This document shows, in pieces, positions 28,636-39,622 of a stretch of 64,000 nucleotides of DNA. The DNA is taken from contig NZ_CP050453.1 of the NCBI RefSeq assembly GCF_014171575.1, forward strand, positions 1,736,001 through 1,800,000. The letters are read 5' to 3'. Numbering within the stretch: position 1 is the stretch's first letter; every line of letters starts with the position of its first letter. The notes under the pieces were generated by a model. It saw only the letters and a program-made list of their open reading frames with translations. It searched no databases and had not been told where the DNA came from. The translations under genes were made by a program, and so were the position numbers. The stretch is from Microbacterium sp. Se63.02b. Its GTDB lineage: Bacteria > Actinomycetota > Actinomycetes > Actinomycetales > Microbacteriaceae.

Positions 28636-30781
28636 ATGCCGACCACGGCAACCGCCGCCACGCGGCGAAAGAAGACGTCCCGTCGCGACGACGAGGCACC
28701 CCTCATCCCGATCCTCGCGCGCAAGGTGCGCGAGATCGAGGCGAAGTCGCAGCGGGGGAAGCTGGGCCCGACGAATCGGGTGAAGTTCCAGGTGATCGCC
28801 TTCCTGGTGCGAGAGGAGCGCGCCAGGGTGAAGGCGGACGCCGAGATCGGCGACCCCGCGCGCGCCGAGCTGCTGAAGCGGCTCGACGGCGTGGCGACGA
28901 TCCTCGCCAAGACGGCCGCACGCGACACCTCGCTCATCCAGTTGCTGGAAGCCGACCAGGCGACGTCGCCGGTCGCCAAGCGTATGCGCCGTGACTGGCT
29001 GCTCGAGTCCGGCGCGGAGCTGGCCCCGGAGGAGCTGATCATCGCCGACGCCGCACCCGTGCAGATCTCGGTCGTGCCGGCGGCGATCGCCGAACGCCAG
29101 GTCACGCCGCCGTCCGTCGAGGCTCGTCAGCTGGCGAACCCGTTCCTCGCACCGGATCTGACACCCCCGCTCGACCGCGACTCCCCGTCGGCGTCTCGAC
29201 GGCTGGGAGCTCATGGGCCCCCTGTACAAGGCTTTCGAGACCGGGGCCGGTGGCTCCGCCGCGTCGATGGAGCTCCCTCCGGCGCCAGAGTTCGATCACC
29301 TCTCGCCCAAGGGGCTCGAGATCATGGTGCACCAGTCCCGGTTCCTCGAGGCCGTGAAGGCCGGGCACCGCAGTTTCCTGCTGGCGGATGAGCCAGGGCT
29401 CGGCAAGACCGCGCAGTCGGTCCTCGCCGCATCCGTCGCCGGCGCCTACCCGCTGCTCGTCGTCGTGCCCAACGTCGTGAAGATGAACTGGGCGCGCGAG
29501 GTCGAGCGGTGGACACCGCAGCGTCGCGCCACGGTGATCCAGGGCGACGGCACCGACATCGACGCGTTCGCCGACGTGTTCATCGTGAACTACGAGATCC
29601 TCGACCGACACATGTCGTGGCTGGCCTCGATCGGTCTGCGCGGCATGGTCGTCGACGAGGCGCATTTCATCAAGAACCTGTCGTCGCAGCGGTCGCAGAA
29701 CGTGCTGTCGCTGGCCACTCAGGTTCGTGAACGCACGCCCGGTCACGATCCGCTCATGCTCGCCCTCACCGGTACGCCGCTGATCAACGACGTCGAGGAC
29801 TTCGACGCGATCTGGCGCTTCCTCGGCTGGACGACGGGCGAGAAGCCGGGTCCCGAGCTCATGGAGAAGCTCGACGCCACCGGCTTCACCCCGGCCGACA
29901 AGGCGTTCTACCCCGAGGCGCGAGATGCCGTCATCTCGATGGGCATCGTGCGACGCAAGAAGAAGGACGTCGCGGCCGACCTGCCCGACAAGCTGATCGC
30001 CGACCTGCCGGTGCAGCTCGACGACGAGTTCGGGCGCAGCATCCGTCAGGCCGAACGCGAGCTGGGTGAGCGGCTCGCCGCCCGCTACCGCCGCATCATC
30101 GAGGCGCGAGGCGACCGAGGGCTGGCGCCGGGCGAGATCGACGACGACATCGTGCGTCTCGTCGCGCAGAACGAGCTCGAGGAGTCGAAGGCGGCAGGCA
30201 CAGGCGGAGACAACGTCTTCACCATGGTCCGCCGGATCGGTCAGGCCAAGGCGCAGCTCGCTGCGGACTACGCCGCTCAGCTGCAGCGCTCGGTCGGCAA
30301 GGTGGTCTTCTTCGCGAAGCACATCGACGTCATGGATCAGGCCGAGGCGCACTTCGCCGCCGCGGGGATCCGTGCGGTGTCGATCCGCGGAGACCAGACG
30401 TCCACCGCGCGTCAGCAGGCGATCGACGACTTCAACGGAGACCCCTCGGTCGGGATCGCGGTCTGTTCGCTCACCGCGGCCGGCGTGGGACTCAATCTGC
30501 AGGCGGCGTCGAACGTCGTGCTCGCCGAGCTGTCGTGGACGGCCGCCGAGCAGACGCAGGCGATCGACCGCGTGCACCGCATCGGTCAGGATGAGCCCGT
30601 CACCGCGTGGCGGATCATCGCCGCCCACACGATCGACACGAAGATCGCGGAGCTCATCGACCAGAAGCAGGGCCTTGCGGCGCGGGCACTCGACGGTGAG
30701 GCCGTCGAGGAGTCGGCCGGCGAGCCCGTGCAGCTCGCGGCACTCATGCACCTGCTGCGCCAGGCGCTCGGCGGAGCGTGA
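28636..30781 (+). CDS. SNF2-family DEAD/DEAH helicase, one frame break
   Basis: About 714 residues. An N-terminal charged region of about 190 residues precedes the ATPase core: motif I DEPGLGKTAQS, motif II DEAH, motif III ALTGTP, and motif VI QTQAIDRVHRIGQD, with KVVFFAKHID opening the second RecA lobe. Such proteins remodel DNA-protein or RNA complexes; the partner is unknown. The frame slips at about 29183-29186, where one C fewer (CCCC to CCC) gives DSRRRLDGWELMGPLY. ATG 28636 has AGGAGGAG upstream. There are no restriction or phage-defence partners next door. Confidence 0.85.
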
Positions 30782-30786
30782 TCGTC

Positions 30787-30802
30787 AAGAACTGCGGTTC
30801 TT
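30787..30802. promoter_or_regulatory. GAAC-N4-GTTC palindrome
   Basis: AAGAAC-TGCG-GTTCTT six bases after the helicase stop. It fits the core GAAC-N4-GTTC recognised by Gram-positive LexA, but lies about 120 bases before the pfkA -10, and may only be a weak terminator hairpin. Confidence 0.3.
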
Positions 30803-30984
30803 AACGCACGATTCACGCGTCTCGCACGCCGCATCGGGAAGTTCGTCGATATCGGCGGAACCGCGTGTCAAGATCGGCGTTTTTCGTCGACCCCGAATAG
30901 CGCCCGAGCACACCGGGGCGCTAGTGTCGATCGAAGGCAGCGCGGCCTCTTTCCCCCATCTCCCGAACGTCTGAAGGCACCAGC

Positions 30985-32013
<1,029 letters not shown>

Positions 32014-32073
32014 TCGCCTGAACTCGCTCGACAGCGCTGCGCTTGGGCGGATCAGGGTCGTCCCAGCATCCTG

Positions 32074-32144
32074 AGATCAGGCAATCGCGCCGAATCAGGC
32101 GACAGCTGACTGCATCGGCCTGATTCTGAGCTTCTGCCTGATCT
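32074..32144. repeat. Nested inverted repeat of ATCAGGC elements
   Basis: The outer arms AGATCAGGCA (32074-32083) and TGCCTGATCT (32135-32144), and the inner arms GAATCAGGC (32092-32100) and GCCTGATTC (32118-32126), are perfect complements, giving a two-tier hairpin. The four elements share the core ATCAGGC. Confidence 0.75.
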
Positions 32145-32146
32145 TG

Positions 32147-32251
32147 AACTGTTCGCCGCACCGCGTGGTCCGAGAAACCGGCCGTCCGCAGAGCGGACGA
32201 GTGTGCGGCACCGTCGTGCTGACGCACCCATTCATCTGCAGAGATCGTCAC
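32147..32251 (-). pseudogene. Remnant of an AbiEi/DUF559-like N-terminal domain
   Basis: From GTG 32251 the reverse strand encodes about 35 residues resembling the winged-helix opening of DUF559/AbiEi-type proteins: a short helix, then HDGAAHSSALRTAGFSDHAVRR. The similarity stops at the outer arm of the nested inverted repeat, and no continuation is seen. The family assignment is from memory of its pattern and is tentative. Confidence 0.35.
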
Positions 32252-32380
32252 GGCCCCACCCTGGCCGACGCTCGGCATGCCGCGGGGCGGTCGAGCCGCG
32301 GTAAGGGGACAAGTGCGACGGCTCGGCAGTTGTGGAGGAGTCGACGCATCCGCTCTGCTGCAATCGGAACAGGCGATAGC

Positions 32381-32421
32381 GCCGCATCAGGCAGGAAGTG
32401 AAGGAATTAGCCTGATTCGGC
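32381..32421. repeat. Second ATCAGGC inverted repeat
   Basis: GCCGCATCAGGC (32381-32392) and GCCTGATTCGGC (32410-32421) pair over 11 of 12 positions. They use the same core as the nested repeat 240 bases earlier. Confidence 0.65.
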
Positions 32422-32482
32422 GTGATCGCCTGAACTCGCGTGATGTCTGAGGCCGCTGCAGGGTCGAGCGCGGCCGCTGCGC

Positions 32483-34582
32483 TCAGTCCTCGGCCAGGCC
32501 GAGCGTGTCGAGCAGCCACGCGAGTTCGAACGCCCGCTCCTTCCAGGAGTTGTAGCGCCCGCTGACCCCGCCGTGCCCCGCGACCATCTCGCACTTGAGC
32601 AGCACATCGGAGGCCCCGGCCTCGCGCAGTCGTGCCACCCATTTCGCAGGCTCGACGTACAGCACCCGGGTGTCGTTGAGCGAGGTCACCGCGAGTATGC
32701 GCGGATACTTCACGCCTTCGCGGACGTTCTCGTACGGGGTGTAGGACTTCATGTACTCGTACACGTCCGGGTCGTGAAGAGGATCGCCCCACTCGTCCCA
32801 CTCGATCACCGTGAGCGGAAGCGACGGGTCGAGGATCGTGGTGAGGGCATCCACGAACGGGACTCCGGCGAGGATGCCGGCGAAGAGCTCGGGCGCGAGA
32901 TTGGCGATCGCGCCCATCAGCAGACCTCCCGCGCTGCCTCCCTCCGCCACAAGCTGACTCGGCGCGGTGACACCGGTGGTGACGAGGTGCTCGGCGCAGG
33001 CGACGAAGTCCGTGAAGGTGTTGCGCTTGTTCAGCAGCTTCCCGTCTTCATACCACTGGCGACCCATCTCTCCGCCGCCGCGGACGTGCGCGACCGCGAA
33101 GACGACCCCGCGGTCGAGCTCGGAGAGACGAGCGACGGAGAATCCCGGGTCGATGGAGTGCTCGTAGGAGCCGTAACCGTACAGGTGCACAGGTCGGGTC
33201 CCGGCCCCCGGCTCCCCGAATGCGCGCTTCCACACGAGGGAGATCGGCACGCGCACCCCGTCGGACGCCGTCGCCCAGTCGCGTCGCTGACCGTACTCGG
33301 CGGGATCGTAGCCGCCCAGCACGGTGACCTGCTTCCGAAGGATGAGTGTCCGGTCTGCCAGATCGAGGTCGTACACCGTGCCCGGGGTCACGAACGACGT
33401 GTACCCGAGGCGGAGGAACGGCGAGTGCCACTCCGGGTTCCCGCTCACGCCGGCGGAATAGAGAGGCTCGTCGAACGGGATCTCGTCGACGGCGTCCGTC
33501 GCGTAGTCGAGGAGTCCGACGCGCTCGAGGCCTTCGCTGCGGTACTCCACGGTCGCGAAGTCGCGGAACGCATCCATGCCGAGCAGACGCCGTCCCGGTT
33601 CGTGCGCGATGACCACGTGCTTCTCGCCCCGAGGGTCGGACGCCGCCACGGAGACGAGTTCGAAGTCGAGAGCGTCATCGTTGTGGAGGATGAAGAGGCG
33701 GTCCTCCCCGTCCACCACGGCGTGGTCGATCGAATACTCGACGCCCTCGCGGCGGGGCCAGACCAGTCGCGGCTCGGCGGTGAGTTCGCCGGTCAGATCG
33801 ACGAGGTACTCCTCGCTCGTGATGCTGGACCCGACGCCGATCACGAGGTACCGGCGGCTGCGGGTGATCCCGGCGCCCAGCCAGAACTTCTCGTCGGGTT
33901 CGTGGAAGAGGCGGACGTCGTCGGCGACCGGTGTTCCGAGACGATGCAGCCACAGCGTGTCGGGGCGCCACGCCTCGTCGCGTGTCGTGTACAGCACGCC
34001 CGTGCCGTCCGGTGTGAAGAACGCGCCGCCGGTGTTCGGGATCTCGTCCTCGAGCGTCTCGCCCGTGGTGAGGTCGCGCACGTGCACGGTATAGAGCTCG
34101 TCGCCCTCGAAGTCGGTCGACCACAGCAGCTTCGTCGCATCGTCCGAGGTGTCGAAGGCGCCGAGAGAGAAGAACTCGTGGCCATCGGACTCGACGTTCC
34201 CGTCGAGCAGGACGACTTCGCCGGGTACCGGGACCCCGGGCACGAGCGACGGGGGAGTCCAGTCGTCTTCGGCGGCGGCCGCCCGGCAATGGATGCCGTA
34301 CTGGGCGCCCTCCTCCGTGCGGCTGTAGTACCACCAGCCGCCGCGGCGGGTGGGCACCGAGAGGTCGGTCTCCTGGACCCGTGCCTTGATCTCCTCGAAC
34401 AGCCGACTGCGGAGATCGGCCAGATGCGCGGTCGCGGCATCCGTATGCGCGTTCTCGGCTTCGAGGTGCGCGATGACCTCTTCGGAGTCCTTGGCCCTCA
34501 TCCATTCGTACGGGTCGTCGAACGTGTCGCCGTGGTGCGTGCGGAGGGTGGAGCGGCGTGCGGCCAGGGGAGCGTCAGTCAC
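32483..34582 (-). CDS. S9A-family serine peptidase (oligopeptidase B type)
   Basis: A 699-residue cytosolic-type peptidase with an N-terminal seven-bladed propeller and C-terminal alpha/beta-hydrolase domain. The catalytic serine is in GGSAGG, the aspartate in LNDTRV and the histidine in AGHGG. The family cleaves short peptides after basic residues. No signal peptide is evident. The start is GTG 34582, six bases after TAGCGT on the reverse strand. The frame is intact over 2.1 kb. Confidence 0.9.
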   Translation of the reverse strand: MTDAPLAARRSTLRTHHGDTFDDPYEWMRAKDSEEVIAHLEAENAHTDAATAHLADLRSRLFEEIKARVQETDLSVPTRRGGWWYYSRTEEGAQYGIHCRAAAAEDDWTPPSLVPGVPVPGEVVLLDGNVESDGHEFFSLGAFDTSDDATKLLWSTDFEGDELYTVHVRDLTTGETLEDEIPNTGGAFFTPDGTGVLYTTRDEAWRPDTLWLHRLGTPVADDVRLFHEPDEKFWLGAGITRSRRYLVIGVGSSITSEEYLVDLTGELTAEPRLVWPRREGVEYSIDHAVVDGEDRLFILHNDDALDFELVSVAASDPRGEKHVVIAHEPGRRLLGMDAFRDFATVEYRSEGLERVGLLDYATDAVDEIPFDEPLYSAGVSGNPEWHSPFLRLGYTSFVTPGTVYDLDLADRTLILRKQVTVLGGYDPAEYGQRRDWATASDGVRVPISLVWKRAFGEPGAGTRPVHLYGYGSYEHSIDPGFSVARLSELDRGVVFAVAHVRGGGEMGRQWYEDGKLLNKRNTFTDFVACAEHLVTTGVTAPSQLVAEGGSAGGLLMGAIANLAPELFAGILAGVPFVDALTTILDPSLPLTVIEWDEWGDPLHDPDVYEYMKSYTPYENVREGVKYPRILAVTSLNDTRVLYVEPAKWVARLREAGASDVLLKCEMVAGHGGVSGRYNSWKERAFELAWLLDTLGLAED

Positions 34583-34646
34583 CGTCCCACGCTATCCCAG
34601 GTCGAGTTGACCGGCACGGGGGAGGGTGGGAGGATTTACCGGGGCC

Positions 34647-34687
34647 GGTTAACGGAAGTCAAACCCACGGTGAACTCTTCGTTCGTC
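34647..34687 (+). promoter_or_regulatory. PHO-box-like 11-bp direct repeats before pit
   Basis: GGTTAAC (34647), GTCAAAC (34658) and GGTGAAC (34669) follow each other at exactly 11-bp intervals, with a weaker GTTCGTC at 34681. Repeated 11-bp units of this kind are the known form of actinobacterial PhoP/RegX3 sites. The position 50-90 bases before a phosphate transporter supports the reading; binding is inferred. Confidence 0.5.
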
Positions 34688-34737
34688 ACGTCGATCCCGT
34701 CGACAACTCCTTCTTCCTCAACGACCGAAAGCGAACG

Positions 34738-36136
34738 GTGGAAACCGCAGCCCTCATCGTCGTGCTCGTCATCGCGCTGGCACTCTTCTTCGACTTCACC
34801 AACGGCTTCCACGACACCGCGAATGCCATGGCGACGCCGATCGCCACGGGTGCGCTGAAGCCCAAGACCGCCGTCCTCCTCGCCGCCGTCCTCAACCTCG
34901 TCGGCGCGTTCCTGTCGACGGAGGTCTCGAAGACCATCTCCGGCGGCATCATCCGCGAGGACGCGATCATCTCCGCGGGGGCGGATCTCTTCCTCTCCCT
35001 GATCTTCGCAGGCCTGATCGGCGCCATCACCTGGAACATGCTCACCTGGCTCCTGGGGCTTCCCTCGAGCTCCTCGCACGCGCTCTTCGGCGGTCTGATT
35101 GGGGCGACGCTGGTCGGCGCAGGCCTCGGCGGCATCGACTTCGGCATGGTGCTCTCGAAGATCGTGCTCCCTGCCCTCATCGCGCCCGTGACCGCGGGTC
35201 TCATCGCCTTCGCGGCGACGAAGATCGCCTACTCCGTCACCCGCCGTTACGACGGCAAGCCGGACGGACGCGACGGCTTCCGCTGGGGGCAGATCTTCAC
35301 CTCGTCCCTCGTCGCCCTCGCGCACGGTACGAACGACGCGCAGAAGACCATGGGCGTGATCACCCTGGCGATGATCACGATCGGCTGGCAGTCGGGTGCG
35401 CATCATGAGCCCGAGCTGTGGGTCATCATCGCGTGTGCCTTCACGATCGCACTCGGCACGTACCTCGGCGGCTGGCGCATCATCCGCACCCTCGGAAAGG
35501 GGCTGACCGACGTCAAGCCCGCCCAGGGGTTCGCGGCTGAGAGCTCGACTGCGGCGACCATCCTCGCCTCGAGTGCCCTGGGCTTCGCGCTGTCGACCAC
35601 CCAGGTGGCATCCGGATCGGTGATCGGCTCGGGTCTCGGACGCCGAGGATCGACCGTCCGCTGGCGGACCGCCGGCCGGATCGGCATCGGCTGGTTGCTG
35701 ACACTCCCGGCTGCAGGCGGGGTCGGGGCGCTGGCCGCGCTTCTGGTCGTGTGGCTCGGCAACTGGGGTGTGGCGATCGACGCGGTTCTGGCACTCGTGA
35801 TCATCCTCGGCCTGTTCATGCGCTCTCGGCGGAACGCGGTCACCCCGGCGAACGCGATGAGCGATGTCGCCGAATCGGGAATGGCGATCGACCTTCCCGA
35901 CACCCCCTCCTCCGACACGCCGCCAGCAGCGCATCGAGCAGGCCAAGGCCGAGGCGAAGGCGCGAGCGGCGGCTCGGGAAGAGGCGAAGGCCCAGACGAA
36001 GCGTGAGGCGGCCGCCAAGGCGAAGAAGAAGGCTCAGGACAAGGCGAGCGCGAAGGCATCCAAGTCGGGGGCGTCCTCGACGACCGGGGTGTCATCGAAG
36101 AATCCTGATGCGCCTCGGAGCGGGGAGTCGGAATGA
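34738..36136 (+). CDS. pit: Low-affinity inorganic phosphate transporter (Pit family), one frame break
   Basis: About 466 residues with some ten membrane segments and the duplicated Pit signature: DFTNGFHDTANAMAT near the N-terminus and LAHGTNDAQKTMGV in the second half. A lysine/alanine-rich cytoplasmic tail (about 65 residues) ends the protein. The frame slips at 35902-35906, where one C fewer joins DLPDTPPPTRRQQRIEQ. GTG 34738 is the start. Its stop overlaps the next gene by four bases. The upstream 11-bp repeats suggest control by phosphate. Confidence 0.88.
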
Positions 36137-36468
36137 ACGTCGTCATCGACTGGGTCGCCTTCCTCCAGGTGTTCCTCGCGGCTCTCATCGGAGCGGCCGC
36201 GATCGTGACCTTCTACGCGCTCGGTCTCCGACTGCTCGTGCGCAGCGGCCGTGCACCCGTGGTGAGCCCTGCGGAGTTCACGGATGCGATCACCGTGATC
36301 ACCGAGAAGGAGCTCCGGCGCGCGGAGAAGCAGGCGGCGAAGGCGGCGCGGAAGAGTCCGCTCACCGAAGGGCAGAAGCTCGTCGCCCTCTTCGGCGCCT
36401 ACGCGTGCTTCGCCCTCTGCGCTGCGGCCGTCGTCGCGGGGATCCTGCTCCTCGTCATCGGCCACTGA
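36133..36468 (+). CDS. Small membrane protein coupled to pit
   Basis: A 111-residue protein with a membrane segment at each end (about 8-32 and 84-108) and a basic middle. It starts within the pit stop (GAATGAAC), so it is translationally coupled and may be an accessory of the transporter. No family function is known to me. Confidence 0.75.
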   Translation: MNVVIDWVAFLQVFLAALIGAAAIVTFYALGLRLLVRSGRAPVVSPAEFTDAITVITEKELRRAEKQAAKAARKSPLTEGQKLVALFGAYACFALCAAAVVAGILLLVIGH

Positions 36469-36488
36469 TCGCACAGCGGCGGTCTTCC

Positions 36489-37055
36489 TCAGCCCAGCAG
36501 ACCGGCGACGAGGTCGTCGATGATGTCGTCTGTCTCCGTGTCGGGGTCGATCGGCGTCGTGAGGCGATCGAGGAGGAGCCCGTCGATCGCATAGTGGAAG
36601 AGTGCGATCTCGCGGCGTCCGCCCGGCAGACCGGCTGTGGCGTTGAAGGCGACGTCGCCGTCGAACCCAGCGCGTTGCCAGGCTCCGAGGACGGCGGCGA
36701 CCTCCGGTCTGCGGCTGCTCTCGAGGCGCAGCTCGAACAGCGCCAGAGTGACCTCGCGATCCTCGGTCAGGCGGCGGACGATGTCGCGGACGTAGTCGGC
36801 GAACAGTGCGGCGTCCGGCACCCCGCTCGATCTCCGTCGGAGGTCATCCGGCGTCGGGGCGAGTCGTTCTCCGATGCGCTCGACGAGTCCGGCGACGAGC
36901 GCGTCCCGACTGCGGAAGTAGTTCGACGTGGTTCCCGTCGGGATGCCGGCTGCCACATCGACCGCGCGATGCGTCAATCCGCGGGAGCCCTCCCGTGCCA
37001 GCACCGCGAGTCCGGCATCGGCGATCGCCTGGCGCCTGCCCTCGTTCTTCGCCAT
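36489..37055 (-). CDS. TetR/AcrR-family transcriptional regulator
   Basis: A 188-residue regulator with helix-turn-helix over residues about 8-52 (GLTHRAVDVAAGIPTGTTSNYF). The C-terminal domain resembles TetR_C_6-like drug or lipid sensors. No obvious partner gene lies beside it. ATG 37055 is six bases after TAGGAT. It is divergent from the metallophosphoesterase with 59 bases between, so it could control that gene, though no palindrome is obvious in the gap. Confidence 0.82.
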   Translation of the reverse strand: MAKNEGRRQAIADAGLAVLAREGSRGLTHRAVDVAAGIPTGTTSNYFRSRDALVAGLVERIGERLAPTPDDLRRRSSGVPDAALFADYVRDIVRRLTEDREVTLALFELRLESSRRPEVAAVLGAWQRAGFDGDVAFNATAGLPGGRREIALFHYAIDGLLLDRLTTPIDPDTETDDIIDDLVAGLLG

Positions 37056-37114
37056 GAGGCGATCCTAGCCCGAGCACTACACCCGCTGTGGTCGCCGGGC
37101 AATAGGGTGATCCC

Positions 37115-38035
37115 ATGTCCGCAGGAACCGCCAGTGCACACGTCTTCGGCCGTCACGAACCCGCATCGCATGTCCTGATCCATGTCAGCGATCCCCACTT
37201 CCTCGCCGGAGGGGCTCATCTGGGCGGCCGGTACGACGTGGAGGAGAACTTCGCCCGCACGCTGCACGCGATCCGTGCCGTGCATCCGCATCCCTCGGCG
37301 ATCGTGATCACCGGAGACCTCGCCGATCTGGGCGAGCCCGACGCGTATCGACGTCTGCGCGCCGCCGTCGAGCCCGTCGCTCGCGAACTCGGCGCGCCGG
37401 TGGCCTGGGTCGCAGGGAACCACGACGAGCGTCCTGCCCTGCGCGCGGGCCTGCTCGATCTCGAGCCGACGGAGGACCCGGTGACGGGGGTCTGGGATCT
37501 CGACGGGTTGCGACTCATCGCCCTCGACAGCAGCGTTCCCGGCTGGCATCACGGCGATATCGACCGCGACCAGCTGTCCTGGCTCGCGGAGCAGCTCACC
37601 GAACCCGCCCCGCACGGCACGGTGCTCGCTCTGCACCACCCGCCGATCCCGAGCCACCTCCCGCTGTTCGACATCCTGGAACTGCGTCACCAGGAGGAGC
37701 TCGCTGACGTGATCCGCGGCACGGATGTCAGGGGCATCCTCGCGGGGCACCTGCACTACTCCTCGCAGGGGACCTTCGCCGGGGTGCCGGTGAGCGTGGC
37801 GTCCGCGACCTGTTACACGATGAACGTGGCCCGCCCTCCCGCCGAGGTGAACGGCATGGACGCGGCGCAGGCGTTCCACCTCGTCCACGTGTACCCCGAT
37901 ACGATCACGCACACCGTCGTCCCCGTGACAGAGGCGGCGACGGGCGACTACTTCTCCGAGGAGTGGCTGGAGCACATGGCGAGCCTCACACCGGAGGGGC
38001 GACTCGAGGCGTTCTCCCGCAAACCCGGTCGATGA
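37115..38035 (+). CDS. Metallophosphoesterase (CpdA-like phosphodiesterase family)
   Basis: A 306-residue enzyme with the dinuclear-metal motifs in order: DPHF, GDLADLG, GNHDER, HHPP and GHLHY. This is the class III cyclic-nucleotide phosphodiesterase/CpdA group, also close to Rv0805, so cAMP or another phosphodiester may be the substrate. No signal peptide is seen. ATG 37115 is six bases after TAGGGT, so the message is probably leaderless. Confidence 0.88.
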   Translation: MSAGTASAHVFGRHEPASHVLIHVSDPHFLAGGAHLGGRYDVEENFARTLHAIRAVHPHPSAIVITGDLADLGEPDAYRRLRAAVEPVARELGAPVAWVAGNHDERPALRAGLLDLEPTEDPVTGVWDLDGLRLIALDSSVPGWHHGDIDRDQLSWLAEQLTEPAPHGTVLALHHPPIPSHLPLFDILELRHQEELADVIRGTDVRGILAGHLHYSSQGTFAGVPVSVASATCYTMNVARPPAEVNGMDAAQAFHLVHVYPDTITHTVVPVTEAATGDYFSEEWLEHMASLTPEGRLEAFSRKPGR

Positions 38036-38096
38036 CCGGCGTAGACTGAAGGCATCCCCCACCCTTCTCACCCGCCACGACCCACGAGGATGTGAC

Positions 38097-39557
38097 ATGG
38101 CTTCTGCCGCGCCTACCCTGACCCGCACCGAGACCGATTCGCTCGGGAGCATGGAGATTCCCGTCGACGCGTACTGGGGGATCCACACCGCCCGTGCCGA
38201 CGCGAACTTCCCGATCACGAAGCGGCCCATCTCGGTCTATCCGGACCTGGTGGTCGGGCTCGCGATGGTGAAGCAGGCGAGCGCGCGGGCGAACCGCGAG
38301 ATCGGCGTGCTCGATCCCGAACGAGCCGACCTCATCGACCGTGCGGCACAGCGCGTGATCGACGGCGAGTTCCACGAGCAGTTCGCCGTCGGCGTCATCC
38401 AGGGCGGTGCCGGCACCTCGACCAACATGAACGCGAACGAGGTCATCACCAACATCGCGCTCGAGCTGGCCGGCCGTGAGAAGGGCGACTACGCGTTCCT
38501 GTCGCCGATCGACCACACCAATCGCAGCCAGTCCACGAACGACGTGTACCCGACGGCCGTCAAGATCGGCCTCTCACTGACCCTGCGCTCCCTGCTCGAG
38601 GAGCTCGACCTGCTGCGTCTGTCCTTCCTCGGCAAGTCGCGCGAGTTCCACGACGTGCTCAAGGTCGGTCGCACCCAGCTGCAGGACGCCGTGCCGATGA
38701 CGCTCGGTCAGGAGTTCAACGGCTTCGCCACGACCCTCGGCTACGACCACACGCGCCTCACCGAGAACGCCTCGCTGATGTTCGAGATCAACATGGGCGC
38801 CACCGCCATCGGCACCGGCATCACGACCCACCCCGGTTACGCCCCCGCCGTGCTCAAGCACCTGCGGGAGATCACCGCGCTCGATCTGCGCACGGCGGGC
38901 GACCTCGTCGAGGCCACGAGCGACACCGGTTCCTTCATGTCTTTCTCGTCGACGCTCAAGCGCAACGCGATGAAGCTGTCCAAGATCTGCAACGACCTCC
39001 GACTGCTCTCGTCGGGACCGCAGGCCGGGCTCGGCGAGATCAACCTCCCCGCGATGCAGGCGGGATCGAGCATCATGCCGGGCAAGGTCAACCCGGTCAT
39101 CCCCGAGGTCGTGAACCAGGTCGCGTTCGCCGTCGCCGGAGCGGACATGACCGTGACGATGGCGGCCGAGGCAGGCCAGCTGCAGCTGAACGCCTTCGAG
39201 CCGGTCATCGCGCACTCGATCTTCCAGTCGATCACCTGGATGCGTCAGGCCATGTGGACGCTGCGCGTCAACTGCGTCGACGGCATCACCGCGAACCGCG
39301 ACCGCCTCGGTGCGATGGTGGGCGCTTCGGTCGGTGTCATCACCGCTCTCACCCCGTTCATCGGCTACGCCGCCGCCGCCGCACTGGCGAAGACCGCACT
39401 GCTGACCAACCGGAGCGTGGCCGACCTGGTCGTCGAGGCCGGGCTCATGTCCCGCGACGAGGTCGTCAAGCAGTTGTCGCCCGCTCGCCTGTCCGGACTC
39501 GAGACCATCACGGCGGCGATCCCGGTGATCGCGCCGGAAGACCTGATCGAGATCTGA
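38097..39557 (+). CDS. aspA: Aspartate ammonia-lyase
   Basis: Fumarase/aspartase superfamily enzyme of 486 residues converting aspartate to fumarate and ammonia. The signature GSSIMPGKVNPV is present (about residues 322-333), and the N-terminal EIPVDAYWGIHTARADANF is of aspartase and not fumarase type. TAGACT (38042-38047) is a good -10, giving a leader of about 40 bases with a GAGGA ribosome site. The frame is intact; a long hairpin follows. Confidence 0.93.
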   Translation: MASAAPTLTRTETDSLGSMEIPVDAYWGIHTARADANFPITKRPISVYPDLVVGLAMVKQASARANREIGVLDPERADLIDRAAQRVIDGEFHEQFAVGVIQGGAGTSTNMNANEVITNIALELAGREKGDYAFLSPIDHTNRSQSTNDVYPTAVKIGLSLTLRSLLEELDLLRLSFLGKSREFHDVLKVGRTQLQDAVPMTLGQEFNGFATTLGYDHTRLTENASLMFEINMGATAIGTGITTHPGYAPAVLKHLREITALDLRTAGDLVEATSDTGSFMSFSSTLKRNAMKLSKICNDLRLLSSGPQAGLGEINLPAMQAGSSIMPGKVNPVIPEVVNQVAFAVAGADMTVTMAAEAGQLQLNAFEPVIAHSIFQSITWMRQAMWTLRVNCVDGITANRDRLGAMVGASVGVITALTPFIGYAAAAALAKTALLTNRSVADLVVEAGLMSRDEVVKQLSPARLSGLETITAAIPVIAPEDLIEI

Positions 39558-39565
39558 GCCACCTC

Positions 39566-39611
39566 ATGCAGTGAAGGGACGGACGCCACGGCGTCCGTCC
39601 CCTCACTGCAT
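39566..39611. terminator. Bidirectional hairpin between aspA and FAH-family gene
   Basis: The arms ATGCAGTGAAGGGACGGACG and its near-perfect complement form a stem of about 20 bp around a very small loop. It separates two convergent genes and fits a terminator for both, without T-runs. Confidence 0.75.
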
Positions 39612-39622
39612 GCCGGACGACC

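Noticed and set aside
28636..30781. Helicase as part of a phage-defence system
   Set aside because: SNF2 helicases occur in defence islands, but the neighbours are ribF and pfkA and no nuclease, methylase or sensor gene is adjacent.
32144..32401. 85-residue forward frame in the repeat-rich gap
   Set aside because: There is no ribosome site or family pattern, and it runs through the inverted repeats; the reverse-strand remnant is the better reading.
32041..32430. CRISPR array made of ATCAGGC elements
   Set aside because: The repeated core is only 7-10 bases, occurs in both orientations and has irregular spacing; no cas genes are present.
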